From: Halalkalibacter alkalisediminis
GTDB lineage: Bacteria > Bacillota > Bacilli > Bacillales > Bacillaceae_D
Assembly: GCF_028610705.1 (NCBI RefSeq)
Contig: NZ_JAQQWT010000002.1
Location: forward strand, 310,001-374,000
Direction of reading: 5' to 3'
DNA: 64,000 nt
The notes beneath the pieces are model-generated. The model saw nothing but the letters and a program-made list of their open reading frames with translations, was not told the DNA's origin and ran no database searches. The translations under genes and the position numbers were made by a program. Shown here one piece after another: positions 16,668 to 25,296 of the stretch. How positions within the stretch are numbered: the first letter of the stretch is position 1; each line of letters opens with the position of its first letter.

Positions 16668-17070
16668 TTAACTCATCCTTATCTTCTGCTCTCCAAGCAA
16701 AATCTCCTCTATCTAAACCCTTTAATAACACCTCAGCTGTTCCTAAGTTTGTCGCAAGAGGAACTTGACGTACGTCACATAAACGAATGAGTGCTGTTAC
16801 GTCTGGCTCATGTGGTTGAGCTGTCAATGGATCTCGGAAAAACAAAATTAAATCAAATTTATTCTCAGCAACAAGTGCACCGATCTGTTGGTCGCCTCCA
16901 AGTGGTCCTGATTTAAATCGAGTTACATCTAATCTCGTAGCTTCCATAATTCTCGTTCCTGTCGTTCCTGTCCCATATAGTTCATGCTTAGCTAAAATTG
17001 CTTCATAAGCAATCGCAAATTGTACCATTTCATCTTTTTTCTTGTCATGTGCGATTAAAGCGATTCTCAT
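16654..17070 (-). CDS. mgsA: Methylglyoxal synthase
   Basis: Converts dihydroxyacetone phosphate to methylglyoxal and phosphate. 138 residues with the phosphate-binding [14 protein letters not shown] start, TGTTG (about 37-41), [11 protein letters not shown] (about 56-66) and the catalytic-Asp segment [14 protein letters not shown] (about 79-92). AAGGGGGAAG is placed before the ATG. Lies between dapB and bshB1 as in B. subtilis. The neighbouring bacillithiol genes fit a detoxification context for methylglyoxal, though that link is inference. Confidence 0.96.
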   Translation of the reverse strand: MRIALIAHDKKKDEMVQFAIAYEAILAKHELYGTGTTGTRIMEATRLDVTRFKSGPLGGDQQIGALVAENKFDLILFFRDPLTAQPHEPDVTALIRLCDVRQVPLATNLGTAEVLLKGLDRGDFAWRAEDKDELNEKA

Positions 17071-17157
17071 CTAACTTCCCCCTTTAAATAAGTCAAACAA
17101 AACATAAACCTCTAATAAGTGGTGGTTTCACTAGTAACTTATAATACTCCATAGATT

Positions 17158-17958
17158 TTACTCAATAATATGTTCTAAACCATATACAAGCGTATCAATT
17201 TTCAACACAGATTCAACAGCTAACTTTACACCTGGCATAAACGATGTGCGATCAATCGAATCATGACGAATGGTTAACGTTTGACCTACTCCTCCAAAGA
17301 TGACTTCTTGATGAGCAACAAGTCCAGGTAACCTTACACTATGTATGCGCATGCCTTCAAAATCTGCTCCACGAGCTCCCTTTAACTCTTCTTTTTCATT
17401 CGGATGCCCTTGTGCTTTCTCTGCACGTACTTCTGCAATTAATTGGGCTGTTTTAACAGCAGTTCCAGAAGGAGCATCCAACTTGCGGTCGTGATGCTGC
17501 TCAATGATCTCGACATCTGGTAAATATTTTGCAGCCATCTGCGAGAATTTCATCATTAAAATAGCACCAATAGCAAAATTCGGTGCAATGATCGCCCCTA
17601 GTTCTTTTTGTTCTGCCATGTTCCTTAATTCGGCAATATCAGCCTCTGAGAAACCCGTTGTTCCAACAACAGGTCGCACACCATTTGCAAAAGCAATCTC
17701 CATATGCTTTCGACCAAAAGCTGGAGCCGTTAAATCAATAAGTACATCCACATCAAGCTCCTCAAAACATGTCTGTATGTTTGTGTAAACTGGAACATCA
17801 ATGCCGTGGAACCCTTCAATTTCGCTTAAAGACATTCCCTCATGTTTTGAATCAACAACAGCTACAAGCTCGAAGCTTTCCGTTCCCGAAACCATTTTTA
17901 CTGCTTCTCTCCCCATGTTACCTCGAGGTCCGGCCACTACAATTTTCACATTATTCAT
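17158..17958 (-). CDS. dapB: 4-hydroxy-tetrahydrodipicolinate reductase
   Basis: Diaminopimelate/lysine pathway reductase. 266 residues with the dinucleotide-binding AGPRGNMGREAV (about 9-20), VGTTGFSEADI near 98, and the active-site EQHHDRKLDAPSGTA (about 153-167) containing the His-His and Lys and the substrate SGTA. Start overlaps ypjD by 8 bases. In a spore-former the pathway also supplies dipicolinate. Confidence 0.97.
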   Translation of the reverse strand: MNNVKIVVAGPRGNMGREAVKMVSGTESFELVAVVDSKHEGMSLSEIEGFHGIDVPVYTNIQTCFEELDVDVLIDLTAPAFGRKHMEIAFANGVRPVVGTTGFSEADIAELRNMAEQKELGAIIAPNFAIGAILMMKFSQMAAKYLPDVEIIEQHHDRKLDAPSGTAVKTAQLIAEVRAEKAQGHPNEKEELKGARGADFEGMRIHSVRLPGLVAHQEVIFGGVGQTLTIRHDSIDRTSFMPGVKLAVESVLKIDTLVYGLEHIIE

Positions 17959-18283
17959 TAGTTATTTCTTCTCCTTCTTTTCTTGTCCAACGATCTTTAT
18001 CTCGGACTTCAAATTTATTCATCACAAGGTTAAATGCTTCTTCTAAATCTATGTTCAATGAATTGGCAAAACAGATCAAGACGAACAGAATATCACCCAT
18101 TTCCTGTTCCATCGTATTTTCTTCTTCTTCAGATTTTTTAGGTTTCTCCCCGTAGAAGTGGTTAACTTCTCGAGCTAACTCGCCAACTTCTTCACTCATT
18201 CTAGCAAGCATAGCTAAGGGGTTGAAATACCCTTCTTTAAACTGACCAATATATGTATCAACTTCAGATTGCATTTGCTTCAT
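17951..18283 (-). CDS. ypjD: MazG-like nucleotide pyrophosphohydrolase-family protein YpjD
   Basis: 110 residues, all-alpha NTP-PPase fold: EEVGELAREVNHFYG (about 32-46) and EMGDILFVLICFANSL (about 65-80) supply the EExxE and ExxD metal ligands. The ATG at 18283 follows AGGTGG by 8 bases; a GTG at 18295 would lie in that ribosome site. First gene after the promoter at 18324-18352 and overlaps dapB, so it heads the ypjD-dapB-mgsA-bshB1-bshA-cca-birA run. Natural substrate not known. Confidence 0.92.
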   Translation of the reverse strand: MKQMQSEVDTYIGQFKEGYFNPLAMLARMSEEVGELAREVNHFYGEKPKKSEEEENTMEQEMGDILFVLICFANSLNIDLEEAFNLVMNKFEVRDKDRWTRKEGEEITNE

Positions 18284-18323
18284 CGACTTATCCACCTAAT
18301 TCACCTCATCTTTCTACACATCC

Positions 18324-18352
18324 ATGTTAGCGAATTGTTAACCGTTTGACAA
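18324..18352 (-). promoter_or_regulatory. Sigma-A-type promoter of the ypjD-dapB-...-birA operon
   Basis: Minus strand TTGTCA, a 17-base spacer, TAACAT; about 40 bases ahead of the ypjD ATG. Divergent from the ypjC-type promoter at 18378-18406. Confidence 0.7.
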
Positions 18353-18377
18353 ATATTAGTTCTCATTTAATTAAGAT

Positions 18378-18406
18378 TTGCCGTTCGACGGCTCTTTCTA
18401 TATAAT
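18378..18406 (+). promoter_or_regulatory. Sigma-A-type promoter of the YitT-family gene
   Basis: Plus strand TTGCCG, 17-base spacer, perfect TATAAT; about 42 bases before the ATG at 18449. Confidence 0.8.
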
Positions 18407-18448
18407 AGGCATGAAATTCCATTCTTATTTTATCACAAGGAGGGCTTC

Positions 18449-19321
18449 ATGGCTTATACGGTTCGCTTAAAAAATATTCTTTTTATTTTACTTGGTTCGG
18501 CCATTTTATCCTTTGGTCTTGTTTATTTTAATATGGAAAATAATTTAGCCGATGGTGGTTTTACAGGTATCACACTTATTCTTTATTTTATCTTTCTCAT
18601 CAACCCAGCTATTTCCAATCTTTTATTAAACATTCCCCTCTTTTTTATCGGTTGGAAAATTTTAGGTAAAGTTACATTTGTTTATACCATTATCGGAACG
18701 GTTGGTGTTTCAATTTTTCTGGAGATTTTCCAGCGTTTTCAGGTAATTAATATACCTCTTCATGATGACATGACACTCGCCGCTCTTTTCGCTGGTGTGT
18801 TTATCGGTGTTGGCCTAGGTATTGTTTTTAGATATGGTGGAACAACGGGCGGGGTTGATATTATAGCCAAGCTTGGCTTTAAATACTTAGGATGGAGCAT
18901 GGGAAAAACGATGTTTATGTTTGATGCACTAGTCATCGCCACCTCTCTTATCTATTTAAATTACCGAGAAGCTATGTATACGCTTCTCGCTGTTTTCATA
19001 GCAGCTAAAGTCATAGATTTTATCCAACAAGGAGCGTATTCTGCAAAAGCTTCCCACATTATTTCTGATAAGGTTCCTGAAATAGCTGCAGCAATCATGA
19101 AAGAAATGGACCGTGGAGCCACCATTCTAAAAGGCAAAGGAAGCTTTACGGGTACAGAGAAAGAGATACTTTATTGTGTTGTTGGCCGAAATGAGCTCAT
19201 CCGTTTAAAAACATTAGTAGAACGAATAGATCCACACGCTTTCGTTACCGTAAATGATGTCCAAGATGTAATTGGAGAAGGATTTACCTTAGATGAAAAC
19301 AAAAAACCCCTAAGCCTCTAA
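18449..19321 (+). CDS. ypjC: YitT-family membrane protein (DUF161/DUF2179), YpjC-like
   Basis: 290 residues. Five or so hydrophobic spans cover about residues 8-200 (for example NILFILLGSAILSFGLVYF and LAALFAGVFIGVGLGIVF), including the family motif RYGGTTGGVDIIAKLG. The last 90 residues form a cytosolic DUF2179 domain (RGATILKGKGSFTGTEKEIL). GGAGGG precedes the ATG. Divergent from ypjD and convergent with the Zn-peptidase gene, with its own promoter and terminator. Transport or sensing function is unproven. Confidence 0.9.
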   Translation: MAYTVRLKNILFILLGSAILSFGLVYFNMENNLADGGFTGITLILYFIFLINPAISNLLLNIPLFFIGWKILGKVTFVYTIIGTVGVSIFLEIFQRFQVINIPLHDDMTLAALFAGVFIGVGLGIVFRYGGTTGGVDIIAKLGFKYLGWSMGKTMFMFDALVIATSLIYLNYREAMYTLLAVFIAAKVIDFIQQGAYSAKASHIISDKVPEIAAAIMKEMDRGATILKGKGSFTGTEKEILYCVVGRNELIRLKTLVERIDPHAFVTVNDVQDVIGEGFTLDENKKPLSL

Positions 19322-19351
19322 ATACCATAACTGAACTATTTCAGCCAATTA

Positions 19352-19391
19352 AAATACAAAAAAATCTTGGAGCCTAAGCTCCAAGATTTTT
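19352..19391. terminator. Bidirectional terminator between convergent genes
   Basis: Perfect 10-bp stem ATCTTGGAGC/GCTCCAAGAT with a 4-base loop, flanked by A-runs on the left and T-runs on the right, so it works for ypjC (plus) and the Zn-peptidase gene (minus, whose stop lies within it). Confidence 0.85.
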
Positions 19392-20067
19392 AATCATCAT
19401 TATTCATTCCGATGTACATTAAGATAAAACGAACAAGTTCTAACAGAGCAACAAGTGCCCCCGCAACATACGTTAAAGCTGCTGCATTTAGGACTTTTCG
19501 AGTATCACGTTCCTCATCGTTACGAATGACACCAGATGAAACAATTTGTTCCATCGCTCGGCTAGAAGCGTTAAATTCAACTGGTAATGTAACCAATTGG
19601 AAAAGAACCGCTGCTGCCATTGCAAAAATCCCTAATAAAATAAATCCAGAAGCACCCATTAAAATACCAGCTAAAATCAAAAAGAATGAAGCATTTGATC
19701 CAAAGCTAGCAACAGGAACTAATGAGTGACGAATTCGTAAGAACGCATAGTCTTCTGAATCTTGCATCGCATGACCAACTTCGTGAGCGGCTACAGCCGC
19801 ACCGGCAACCGAAGTACCATAATAGTTATCCGTAGATAAGCGAACAACTTTAGAACGAGGGTCATAATGATCCGTTAATGTACCGCGTGTTTCTTCGACT
19901 TTTACATCATACAACCCATTTTCGTCTAAGATTTTTCGCGCAACTTGTGCACCTGTAAGACCAGATGAAGCATGAACTTGAGAATACTTACGGTAAGCAC
20001 CTTTCACTCTCATTTGTGCCCAAATAGGAATAATGAGAAGCAGGATAAAATAAACCAGAAAAGCCAT
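19390..20067 (-). CDS. Zinc metallopeptidase, YugP type (Zn_peptidase_2)
   Basis: 225-residue membrane metallopeptidase. N-terminal hydrophobic segment (AFLVYFILLLIIPIWAQM), zinc-binding HEVGHAMQ at about 95-102, then two hydrophobic stretches (FFLILAGILMGASGFILLGI; AAVLFQLVTLPVEF) and the downstream EFNASSRAM segment with a likely third zinc ligand. ATG at 20067 is chosen (AGAGGTGG site upstream); a GTG at 20079 lies in that site. It sits between ypjC and ypjB, where B. subtilis has no peptidase; B. subtilis YugP is encoded elsewhere. Confidence 0.87.
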   Translation of the reverse strand: MAFLVYFILLLIIPIWAQMRVKGAYRKYSQVHASSGLTGAQVARKILDENGLYDVKVEETRGTLTDHYDPRSKVVRLSTDNYYGTSVAGAAVAAHEVGHAMQDSEDYAFLRIRHSLVPVASFGSNASFFLILAGILMGASGFILLGIFAMAAAVLFQLVTLPVEFNASSRAMEQIVSSGVIRNDEERDTRKVLNAAALTYVAGALVALLELVRFILMYIGMNNDD

Positions 20068-20184
20068 TGAATAAACCACCTCTATGAGTATTTCTTACTA
20101 CTAGTTTAAAATGAACATCAAACAAAGTCAAACAAAAACACCATTCTCACAGTAGTTTCAGGCAGTTCTCACATTTTTGTCACA

Positions 20185-20973
20185 TTACTCCTTAACTCGC
20201 ACTTTTCGTTTTTCCGCTCTGTACTTTTTCCAACCGACATAGGAAAGAGACATGGTAATCATTCCACCAATCGTAAACATAACCCACCAAAGGGAAGGAT
20301 CAGCACTATCTTCCTTTATTCTTTGATAAAGATTTGTCCACTCTTTTTCCATAATTTCTAGATGAGATATCACCTTATCTTCATCTAAGCTTTCATTTCT
20401 TATTCGTTCTAGAAATGTAATTTGAGAATCCACTCTTTGTAGTTGCTGCGGTTCAATATCAATAAATAAGGCCGGTCTGATCATATCATAGTGCCGCAGA
20501 AATTCATTAAAGCGATGTTGGAATGCTTGCGTTTCACCTTCTCCGATCGTCTCCTTCATAGCCCTGATTGCATTCATAACCGATTTTTCAGTATGCAACC
20601 ACAAAGGATGATGTTCACTTGATAAAGCATCAATAGCTAAGCGAAAGGCCGTTACGGTAAAGATTCGTTGATCCAAAGGCATATCTATAGCAGTTACAGC
20701 CTCAACTGCTTTTTCAAATGAGCTCGTTACCGTTCTTAAAGAACTCATCGTTATTCCTTCTTCTTGAAAATCAACTTCTAAAAAAGAAACAGAAAAATAA
20801 TCCAACATTTGCTTCGCTTCTTCAAACTCCTCTTGTTTCACTAACTGAAGAATTTGGTCCGATGTGTGATTTAATTCTTTCCATGTATGTAGGGATGTGG
20901 CTTCCTCGGCATGAATACTTTGCGGAACATTGAAAAGAAATATGGCTATCAATAGTATGATTACTTGACGCAT
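20185..20973 (-). CDS. ypjB: Sporulation protein YpjB
   Basis: 262 residues with a cleavable-looking signal sequence (MRQVIILLIAIFLFNVPQS, cut near IHA-EE), a mostly helical extracytoplasmic domain and a C-terminal membrane anchor (WWVMFTIGGMITMSLSYVGW) with a positively charged tail. Start at 20973 follows GAAGGAGGGACAAAC; upstream in-frame codons to 21030 are not family-like. Neighbour of ypjA and the qcr operon as in B. subtilis. Known family of sporulation genes; molecular role undefined. Confidence 0.88.
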   Translation of the reverse strand: MRQVIILLIAIFLFNVPQSIHAEEATSLHTWKELNHTSDQILQLVKQEEFEEAKQMLDYFSVSFLEVDFQEEGITMSSLRTVTSSFEKAVEAVTAIDMPLDQRIFTVTAFRLAIDALSSEHHPLWLHTEKSVMNAIRAMKETIGEGETQAFQHRFNEFLRHYDMIRPALFIDIEPQQLQRVDSQITFLERIRNESLDEDKVISHLEIMEKEWTNLYQRIKEDSADPSLWWVMFTIGGMITMSLSYVGWKKYRAEKRKVRVKE

Positions 20974-21080
20974 GTTTGTCCCTCCTTCTTCTATTTCCAT
21001 CCTATGAGCAAATGGACAAGAGTAGACCAATAAAGAGAGACAAACTGTTAGAATTATTAAAACTAAAATAGTTAAATCCT

Positions 21081-21683
21081 TTACCCTTCTAGTTCAAGCA
21101 CTTTTCTACCTTTACGTACACCAATCAAATAGACAATTAAAATAGAAAACAAACTTAACCAAAAAGTAAAATAACCAATAAGATTTATGTCCGGTACTAA
21201 ACGGACAGATACCCATGGATGCATCATAAAAACATAATCAATGAAATCGTTATGTAATGTCCAAATGGCCGCAACAATTATATGCCAAGACTTTATCCGA
21301 TAATAAGGTGCGTAAAGTATGGCCTGAAGAGCCATCCCAGCATGAGAGATGATTAGCATATAATTAGTCCAATGTAGTGTATCGCCCGCCACACCTCCAG
21401 CGATATTCATGACAACGGCCCATATTCCATATTTGATCAACGTAACAGCCGCTAGAGCTTCCATCAAAGGCCAGTTTCGCCTTATAAGAAAAGCCACTAA
21501 CACGAACACAAAAAACAAACTTGCCGTTGGGCTATCTGGTACAAAAAGCAAAAAATGAGTAGGTGTTTGTGCTAGCTGACTTCCATACCAGTCATATCCA
21601 AAGATGGTGCCCGGAATATTTATCAGTAGCAATAATACAATTATCCATTTCTGACCAAACAATCGGAGTAAATTTGTAATCAT
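21081..21683 (-). CDS. ypjA: DUF1405 integral membrane protein YpjA
   Basis: 200 residues with five to six membrane spans (WIIVLLLLINIPGTIFGYDW; SLFFVFVLVAFLI; WHIIVAAIWTL; LSLFSILIVYLIG). WYGSQLAQTPTHFLLFVPDSP is the conserved loop of the family. Located between ypjB and qcrC. No function known. Confidence 0.9.
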   Translation of the reverse strand: MITNLLRLFGQKWIIVLLLLINIPGTIFGYDWYGSQLAQTPTHFLLFVPDSPTASLFFVFVLVAFLIRRNWPLMEALAAVTLIKYGIWAVVMNIAGGVAGDTLHWTNYMLIISHAGMALQAILYAPYYRIKSWHIIVAAIWTLHNDFIDYVFMMHPWVSVRLVPDINLIGYFTFWLSLFSILIVYLIGVRKGRKVLELEG

Positions 21684-21717
21684 CTACATTCCTACCTCTA
21701 ATCTAATTTTGATATGA

Positions 21718-21746
21718 AAAAAGCTGACTGAAACAGTCAGCTTTTT
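21718..21746 (-). terminator. qcr operon terminator
   Basis: Perfect 11-bp stem AAAGCTGACTG/CAGTCAGCTTT with a 3-base loop followed on the minus strand by a run of Ts, just after the qcrC stop. Confidence 0.88.
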
Positions 21747-21749
21747 CTC

Positions 21750-22532
21750 TTATTCATCTTCAGGGTTACCATGTGCTGCAATGTATTCAGCAAGAATTTC
21801 AAGCTCTTCATCTGAACCACCGAACAATCCAGCAGGCATCGCACCTTGACCATTAACAATTACATTCATTACTTCTTCTGGAGTTTTCTCAGTGTCTAGT
21901 AATGACGGGCCTCCAGCTCCTCCAGCCATAGTATCTCCATGACAGCCAATACATGAAGCTTGAGCTGAATAGATTGCATACCCTTCTGCGTCCGTATTAA
22001 TATCAGCTTCTTCTACAATTGCACCTTGTTGAGCTGCTGCTTCCCAATCGTGTTGGTCAACAGACTCCCAAGTCAAGTAGAATACGGAAATAAATCCAAG
22101 TAACATCATGCTAGTAGCAATCGGACGTCTAAATGGGCGACGCTCTTTACCTGTATCTAACCAAGGTGCAAGAAGTAGCGCACCAAAAGCAAGACCCGGC
22201 ATTACGATTGTTCCGATAACGTTATAATCACCAGAAGCATAAGTGTATTTTAAAAGTTGATACAAAAATAAGAAGTACCAGTCTGGCAATGGAATATATC
22301 CAGCGTCAGTAGGGTCAGCCATACGCTCAAGCGGCGCTGGATGAGCAACCGTGATGAGTAGATAACCCATTAAGAATACCGCACCAACCATCCACTCTTT
22401 CAAGAGGAAGTTCGGCCAGAACGCTTCTGTTTTACCTGGATACTCCGAGTAGTCCTTTGGAATATTGGGTTTGCGATTGTTTGCCTTGACACGAGAGTCA
22501 CCGACAAACTTCATCCCTTTACCACGTTCCAT
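21750..22532 (-). CDS. qcrC: Menaquinol:cytochrome c reductase, cytochrome b (C-terminal)/c fusion subunit
   Basis: 260 residues. The N-terminal half has three membrane spans matching subunit IV of b6f (FLLKEWMVGAVFLMGYLLIT; the PDWYFLFLYQLLKYTYASG loop carrying the PEWY-like PDWY quinol motif), and the C-terminal half is a cytochrome c domain with ASCIGCHG heme attachment and a distal Met in GAMPAGLFGG. The ATG at 22532 (MERGKGMKFVGDSR) has AAAGGAGGGAACGAG before it and matches the family N-terminus; the longer frame to 22613 does not. Confidence 0.96.
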   Translation of the reverse strand: MERGKGMKFVGDSRVKANNRKPNIPKDYSEYPGKTEAFWPNFLLKEWMVGAVFLMGYLLITVAHPAPLERMADPTDAGYIPLPDWYFLFLYQLLKYTYASGDYNVIGTIVMPGLAFGALLLAPWLDTGKERRPFRRPIATSMMLLGFISVFYLTWESVDQHDWEAAAQQGAIVEEADINTDAEGYAIYSAQASCIGCHGDTMAGGAGGPSLLDTEKTPEEVMNVIVNGQGAMPAGLFGGSDEELEILAEYIAAHGNPEDE

Positions 22533-22628
22533 CTCGTTCCCTCCTTTTTCATTTGTTTGCAAGTATGTACAAAAGAGTTGAAATGATAATACAAATCTAA
22601 GCTCTTTTGACAACCATTAAAGATTTTT

Positions 22629-23300
22629 TTATAACGGTCCAGAAATACCTTGTTTACGGATCATGTAGAAGTGAGCCGCCAGCAAACCAAGTAATGCAGC
22701 TGGTAAGAAGAAGACATGGATCGCAAAGAATCTAGCTAATGTTGCAGCACCGATTACTTCCCCACCGGCAAGCAACGTCTTTGTGAATCCACCAACAATC
22801 GGTACACTTTCAGCAATCTGAAGAACAACCGCTGTTGCAAAGTATGCCTTCATATCCCAAGGTAATAAATAACCCGTTACCCCTAATGCAAGCATAACAA
22901 AGAAAATAAGGACACCAACTACCCAGTTTAATTCACGAGGCTTTTTGTACGATCCTGTAAAGAAAACACGTAATGTGTGTAAAAACATCATAACAATAAC
23001 CAAACTTGCGCCCCAGTGGTGCATTCCTCGAACGATTACACCGAAAGCGACTTCATTTTGTAAGTATGCTACTGATTGATAAGCGTTGACAATATCTGGT
23101 ACATAATACATCGTTAAAAACATTCCAGATAAGATCTGAATAACTGTAATGAAGAAAGTTAATCCCCCGAAACAGTAAACGAATGCAGAGAAGTGGTGAG
23201 CAGGGTTAACATGCTCAGGTACTTCGTGGTCAGCAATATCGCGCCACATAGGCGTAATATCAAGACGCTCATCAACGTAGTCGTAAATTTTTTGAAGCAT
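22629..23300 (-). CDS. qcrB: Menaquinol:cytochrome c reductase, cytochrome b subunit
   Basis: 223 residues, cytochrome b6-like with four membrane spans. Heme-ligating histidines lie in spans 2 and 4 (VRGMHHWGASLVIVMMFLH; AIHVFFLPAALLGLLAAHF); LLPWDMKAYFATAV is the conserved quinol-site loop. AAGGAGGGG precedes the ATG. Second gene of qcrABC, spaced 15 and 96 bases from its neighbours. Confidence 0.97.
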   Translation of the reverse strand: MLQKIYDYVDERLDITPMWRDIADHEVPEHVNPAHHFSAFVYCFGGLTFFITVIQILSGMFLTMYYVPDIVNAYQSVAYLQNEVAFGVIVRGMHHWGASLVIVMMFLHTLRVFFTGSYKKPRELNWVVGVLIFFVMLALGVTGYLLPWDMKAYFATAVVLQIAESVPIVGGFTKTLLAGGEVIGAATLARFFAIHVFFLPAALLGLLAAHFYMIRKQGISGPL

Positions 23301-23315
23301 CGATTACGCCCCTCC

Positions 23316-23816
23316 TTATGTTCGCTGATTAATTTGACCTAAGTAAACTTTTCCATCTTCCACTACAACATCATAAACGTCTAGTGGACGTTGTGGAGGT
23401 GTACCTGGAATGTTAATACCTTCTTTGTCAAACATTCCAAAATGACATGGACAGAAGAATCGATCTGGATGATCATCTTGTGTACCATACGCTACCGTAC
23501 AACCCAAGTGTGTACATGTTGGTGATAATGCAGTTACTGTATTATCACGAATGTAAATGTACGCTTCTCGAGTTACTTCTGATTCGTACCATGCATCAAC
23601 TTGTTCAAATGAAAATCTGAACTTTTGTGGTTCTTCCGTTAATTCTGCCACTTCACATACATATTTGAGGTCTGATTCCGCACCAGCCTTTAGAGCAGGG
23701 TCTAGCGCAAATCTAGCCATCGGCATTAACATACCCGCAGCCATAAAGCCACCAACACCTGTAAGTGTGTACGTTAAAAATTGTCTTCGTGACACTCTGT
23801 GGTCTCTTTCACTCAC
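23316..23816 (-). CDS. qcrA: Menaquinol:cytochrome c reductase, Rieske iron-sulfur subunit
   Basis: 166 residues. N-terminal Tat-like motif SRRQFL followed by a hydrophobic segment, then the Rieske cluster boxes CTHLGC (about 116-121) and CPCHFG (about 137-142) that ligate [2Fe-2S]. Starts with GTG at 23816 after TAAGGGGGG. First gene of the qcr operon, which passes electrons from menaquinol to cytochrome c. Confidence 0.97.
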   Translation of the reverse strand: MSERDHRVSRRQFLTYTLTGVGGFMAAGMLMPMARFALDPALKAGAESDLKYVCEVAELTEEPQKFRFSFEQVDAWYESEVTREAYIYIRDNTVTALSPTCTHLGCTVAYGTQDDHPDRFFCPCHFGMFDKEGINIPGTPPQRPLDVYDVVVEDGKVYLGQINQRT

Positions 23817-24056
23817 TCGTTTTCCCCCCTTACGCCATCAGGTAGGCCCAAAAATGGGCATAATTTAACACATATTATACTAGGACATACCCATGATAAT
23901 ATAATGCGACTCAATAATCAACATTTTCCGCAATTTGGCACAAAATCGGCATAATTAATGTGATGAATCTCATTGACCTTTGCACTTGTAGCCCATACAA
24001 TATCAAACAAAATGCCATTTTTCAAAAATAACTGATTCTCAAAAAGAGAAAAACCA
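23817..24056 (-). promoter_or_regulatory. qcr upstream region with candidate promoter(s)
   Basis: 240 bases between ypiF and qcrA without a gene. On the minus strand TTGATT, 17 bases, TATCAT (about 23899-23927) and a separate TATAAT nearer to qcrA (about 23875) are candidate sigma-A elements; the second lacks a clear -35. No terminator is obvious after ypiF here. Confidence 0.4.
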
Positions 24057-24518
24057 TTACTTGGATTGCCACTTATTTGTCATAATAGGCATGATTTGCT
24101 TAATTTGGTCTGTTATGACATCTTGCTTATAATTCGCTTCCATATGTTCGAGTGGTATCGTCGGCAACCAAAGTAACATCCCATCTAAATCGCTCTCTAT
24201 GCTTTTCCACTCACTATCTGATGTTAAATAGATAATGTGTTTAACTCCACCAGCTTTTAGTTCATTTTCCCAATTACGAATTCGTTCAATACGTGGAACC
24301 TTACCTTCACTTTTGATGTAAGAAAATGCTGGAAACTGAACGACTCTGCCATGAAATTGCTTTTCAACCTCGGTTGCAATAATGGAAATAAATTCTCCCA
24401 TAGCAACGGTCTGTTTAATTTCTTTTTCCCACGAAATCGGTATTAGTGTAATGATCGCCGTATCAACATATTCCCTCGCTCGTAGATATGTATCCATCTC
24501 AGTAGCTTGCCATTTCAT
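24057..24518 (-). CDS. ypiF: YpiF-like protein (DUF2487)
   Basis: 153 residues, soluble, beginning MKWQATEMDTYLRAREYVDT and containing the conserved TAIITLIPISWE segment. GAGGTG precedes the ATG. Situated between ypiB and qcrA as in B. subtilis. No known function or motif with predictive value. Confidence 0.88.
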   Translation of the reverse strand: MKWQATEMDTYLRAREYVDTAIITLIPISWEKEIKQTVAMGEFISIIATEVEKQFHGRVVQFPAFSYIKSEGKVPRIERIRNWENELKAGGVKHIIYLTSDSEWKSIESDLDGMLLWLPTIPLEHMEANYKQDVITDQIKQIMPIMTNKWQSK

Positions 24519-24584
24519 TTATGTACACCTCTTCTAAATAACAGTCGCTTTTTATTTTAACGGTTAATCTCTCAACACACAAAT

Positions 24585-24633
24585 AAAAAAGGATGATTCA
24601 TGTAGTCTTTTTGCATAAGCTACCGAATCAACC
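24585..24633 (-). terminator. Terminator between ypiB and ypiF
   Basis: Minus strand GGTTGATTC pairs with GAATCATCC (one mismatch), with an inner GTAG/CTAC stem, followed by TTTTTT. Confidence 0.7.
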
Positions 24634-24646
24634 CTTTAATATTTAT

Positions 24647-25192
24647 TTACATCTCATCTAATTGCTGCAATTGTTGAACTAACCGTTTAAATGCAAACTC
24701 ATCTTGTTGATCAAGGGCGTTATCAATTTGCGATAACAGTTGTTCTTTCCTGAACTTACGTATTGAACGATCTAGCAAAAGTTCCGCTTCCTTCTGGAAG
24801 GCAACCGTCAGCTCAATATTCTCAGGAATATGTGGATTGTCTTCTAAGACGACTAAATAAGGTGGATAATGTTTTGCACCATTAAAATGCAGTTCAATAT
24901 AAATTTCTTCGTTTTGATTCAAGCGAATATCATGAAATGCTTTTTCAGCATCAGTCGTTATATGCTTTTCTTTATGGAAAGAAAACGGTATAGTATCGAC
25001 CCCTTTTGCTGATATAATTAATGCTTTAGGAGTATGCGCTGCCTGTTCAACAAAATGAACTCTTTCCATCAATTCATCATCACTCATCAAATAATTTAAC
25101 AACCAAGCGCACTCACGACGTTTCAACTCAAACTGTTGCAAGAAACTTTTAAGAAATTCTTTTTTGTCCACAACTGGAATGATGTTGCCCAC
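24647..25192 (-). CDS. ypiB: UPF0302 protein YpiB with C-terminal IDEAL domain
   Basis: 181 residues. The N-terminal UPF0302 domain starts with VVDKKEFLKSFLQQFELKRR and includes ECAWLLNYLMSDDELMERVHF (in two parts, ECAWLLNYL and DELMERVHF); the C-terminus SQIDNALDQQDEFAFKRLV is a clear IDEAL-type segment. Starts with GTG at 25192, six bases after AAGGAGGGG. Follows ypiA by 104 bases. Function not firmly established. Confidence 0.9.
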   Translation of the reverse strand: MGNIIPVVDKKEFLKSFLQQFELKRRECAWLLNYLMSDDELMERVHFVEQAAHTPKALIISAKGVDTIPFSFHKEKHITTDAEKAFHDIRLNQNEEIYIELHFNGAKHYPPYLVVLEDNPHIPENIELTVAFQKEAELLLDRSIRKFRKEQLLSQIDNALDQQDEFAFKRLVQQLQQLDEM

Positions 25193-25296
25193 GCTTCACC
25201 CCTCCTTAAGATCTTCTCATTTCATAGGTATTCATGAAGAAGTTTGTATGATGATATATTCGCTAAATATTAATGAATTCCTTTTTAAAACAAAAT

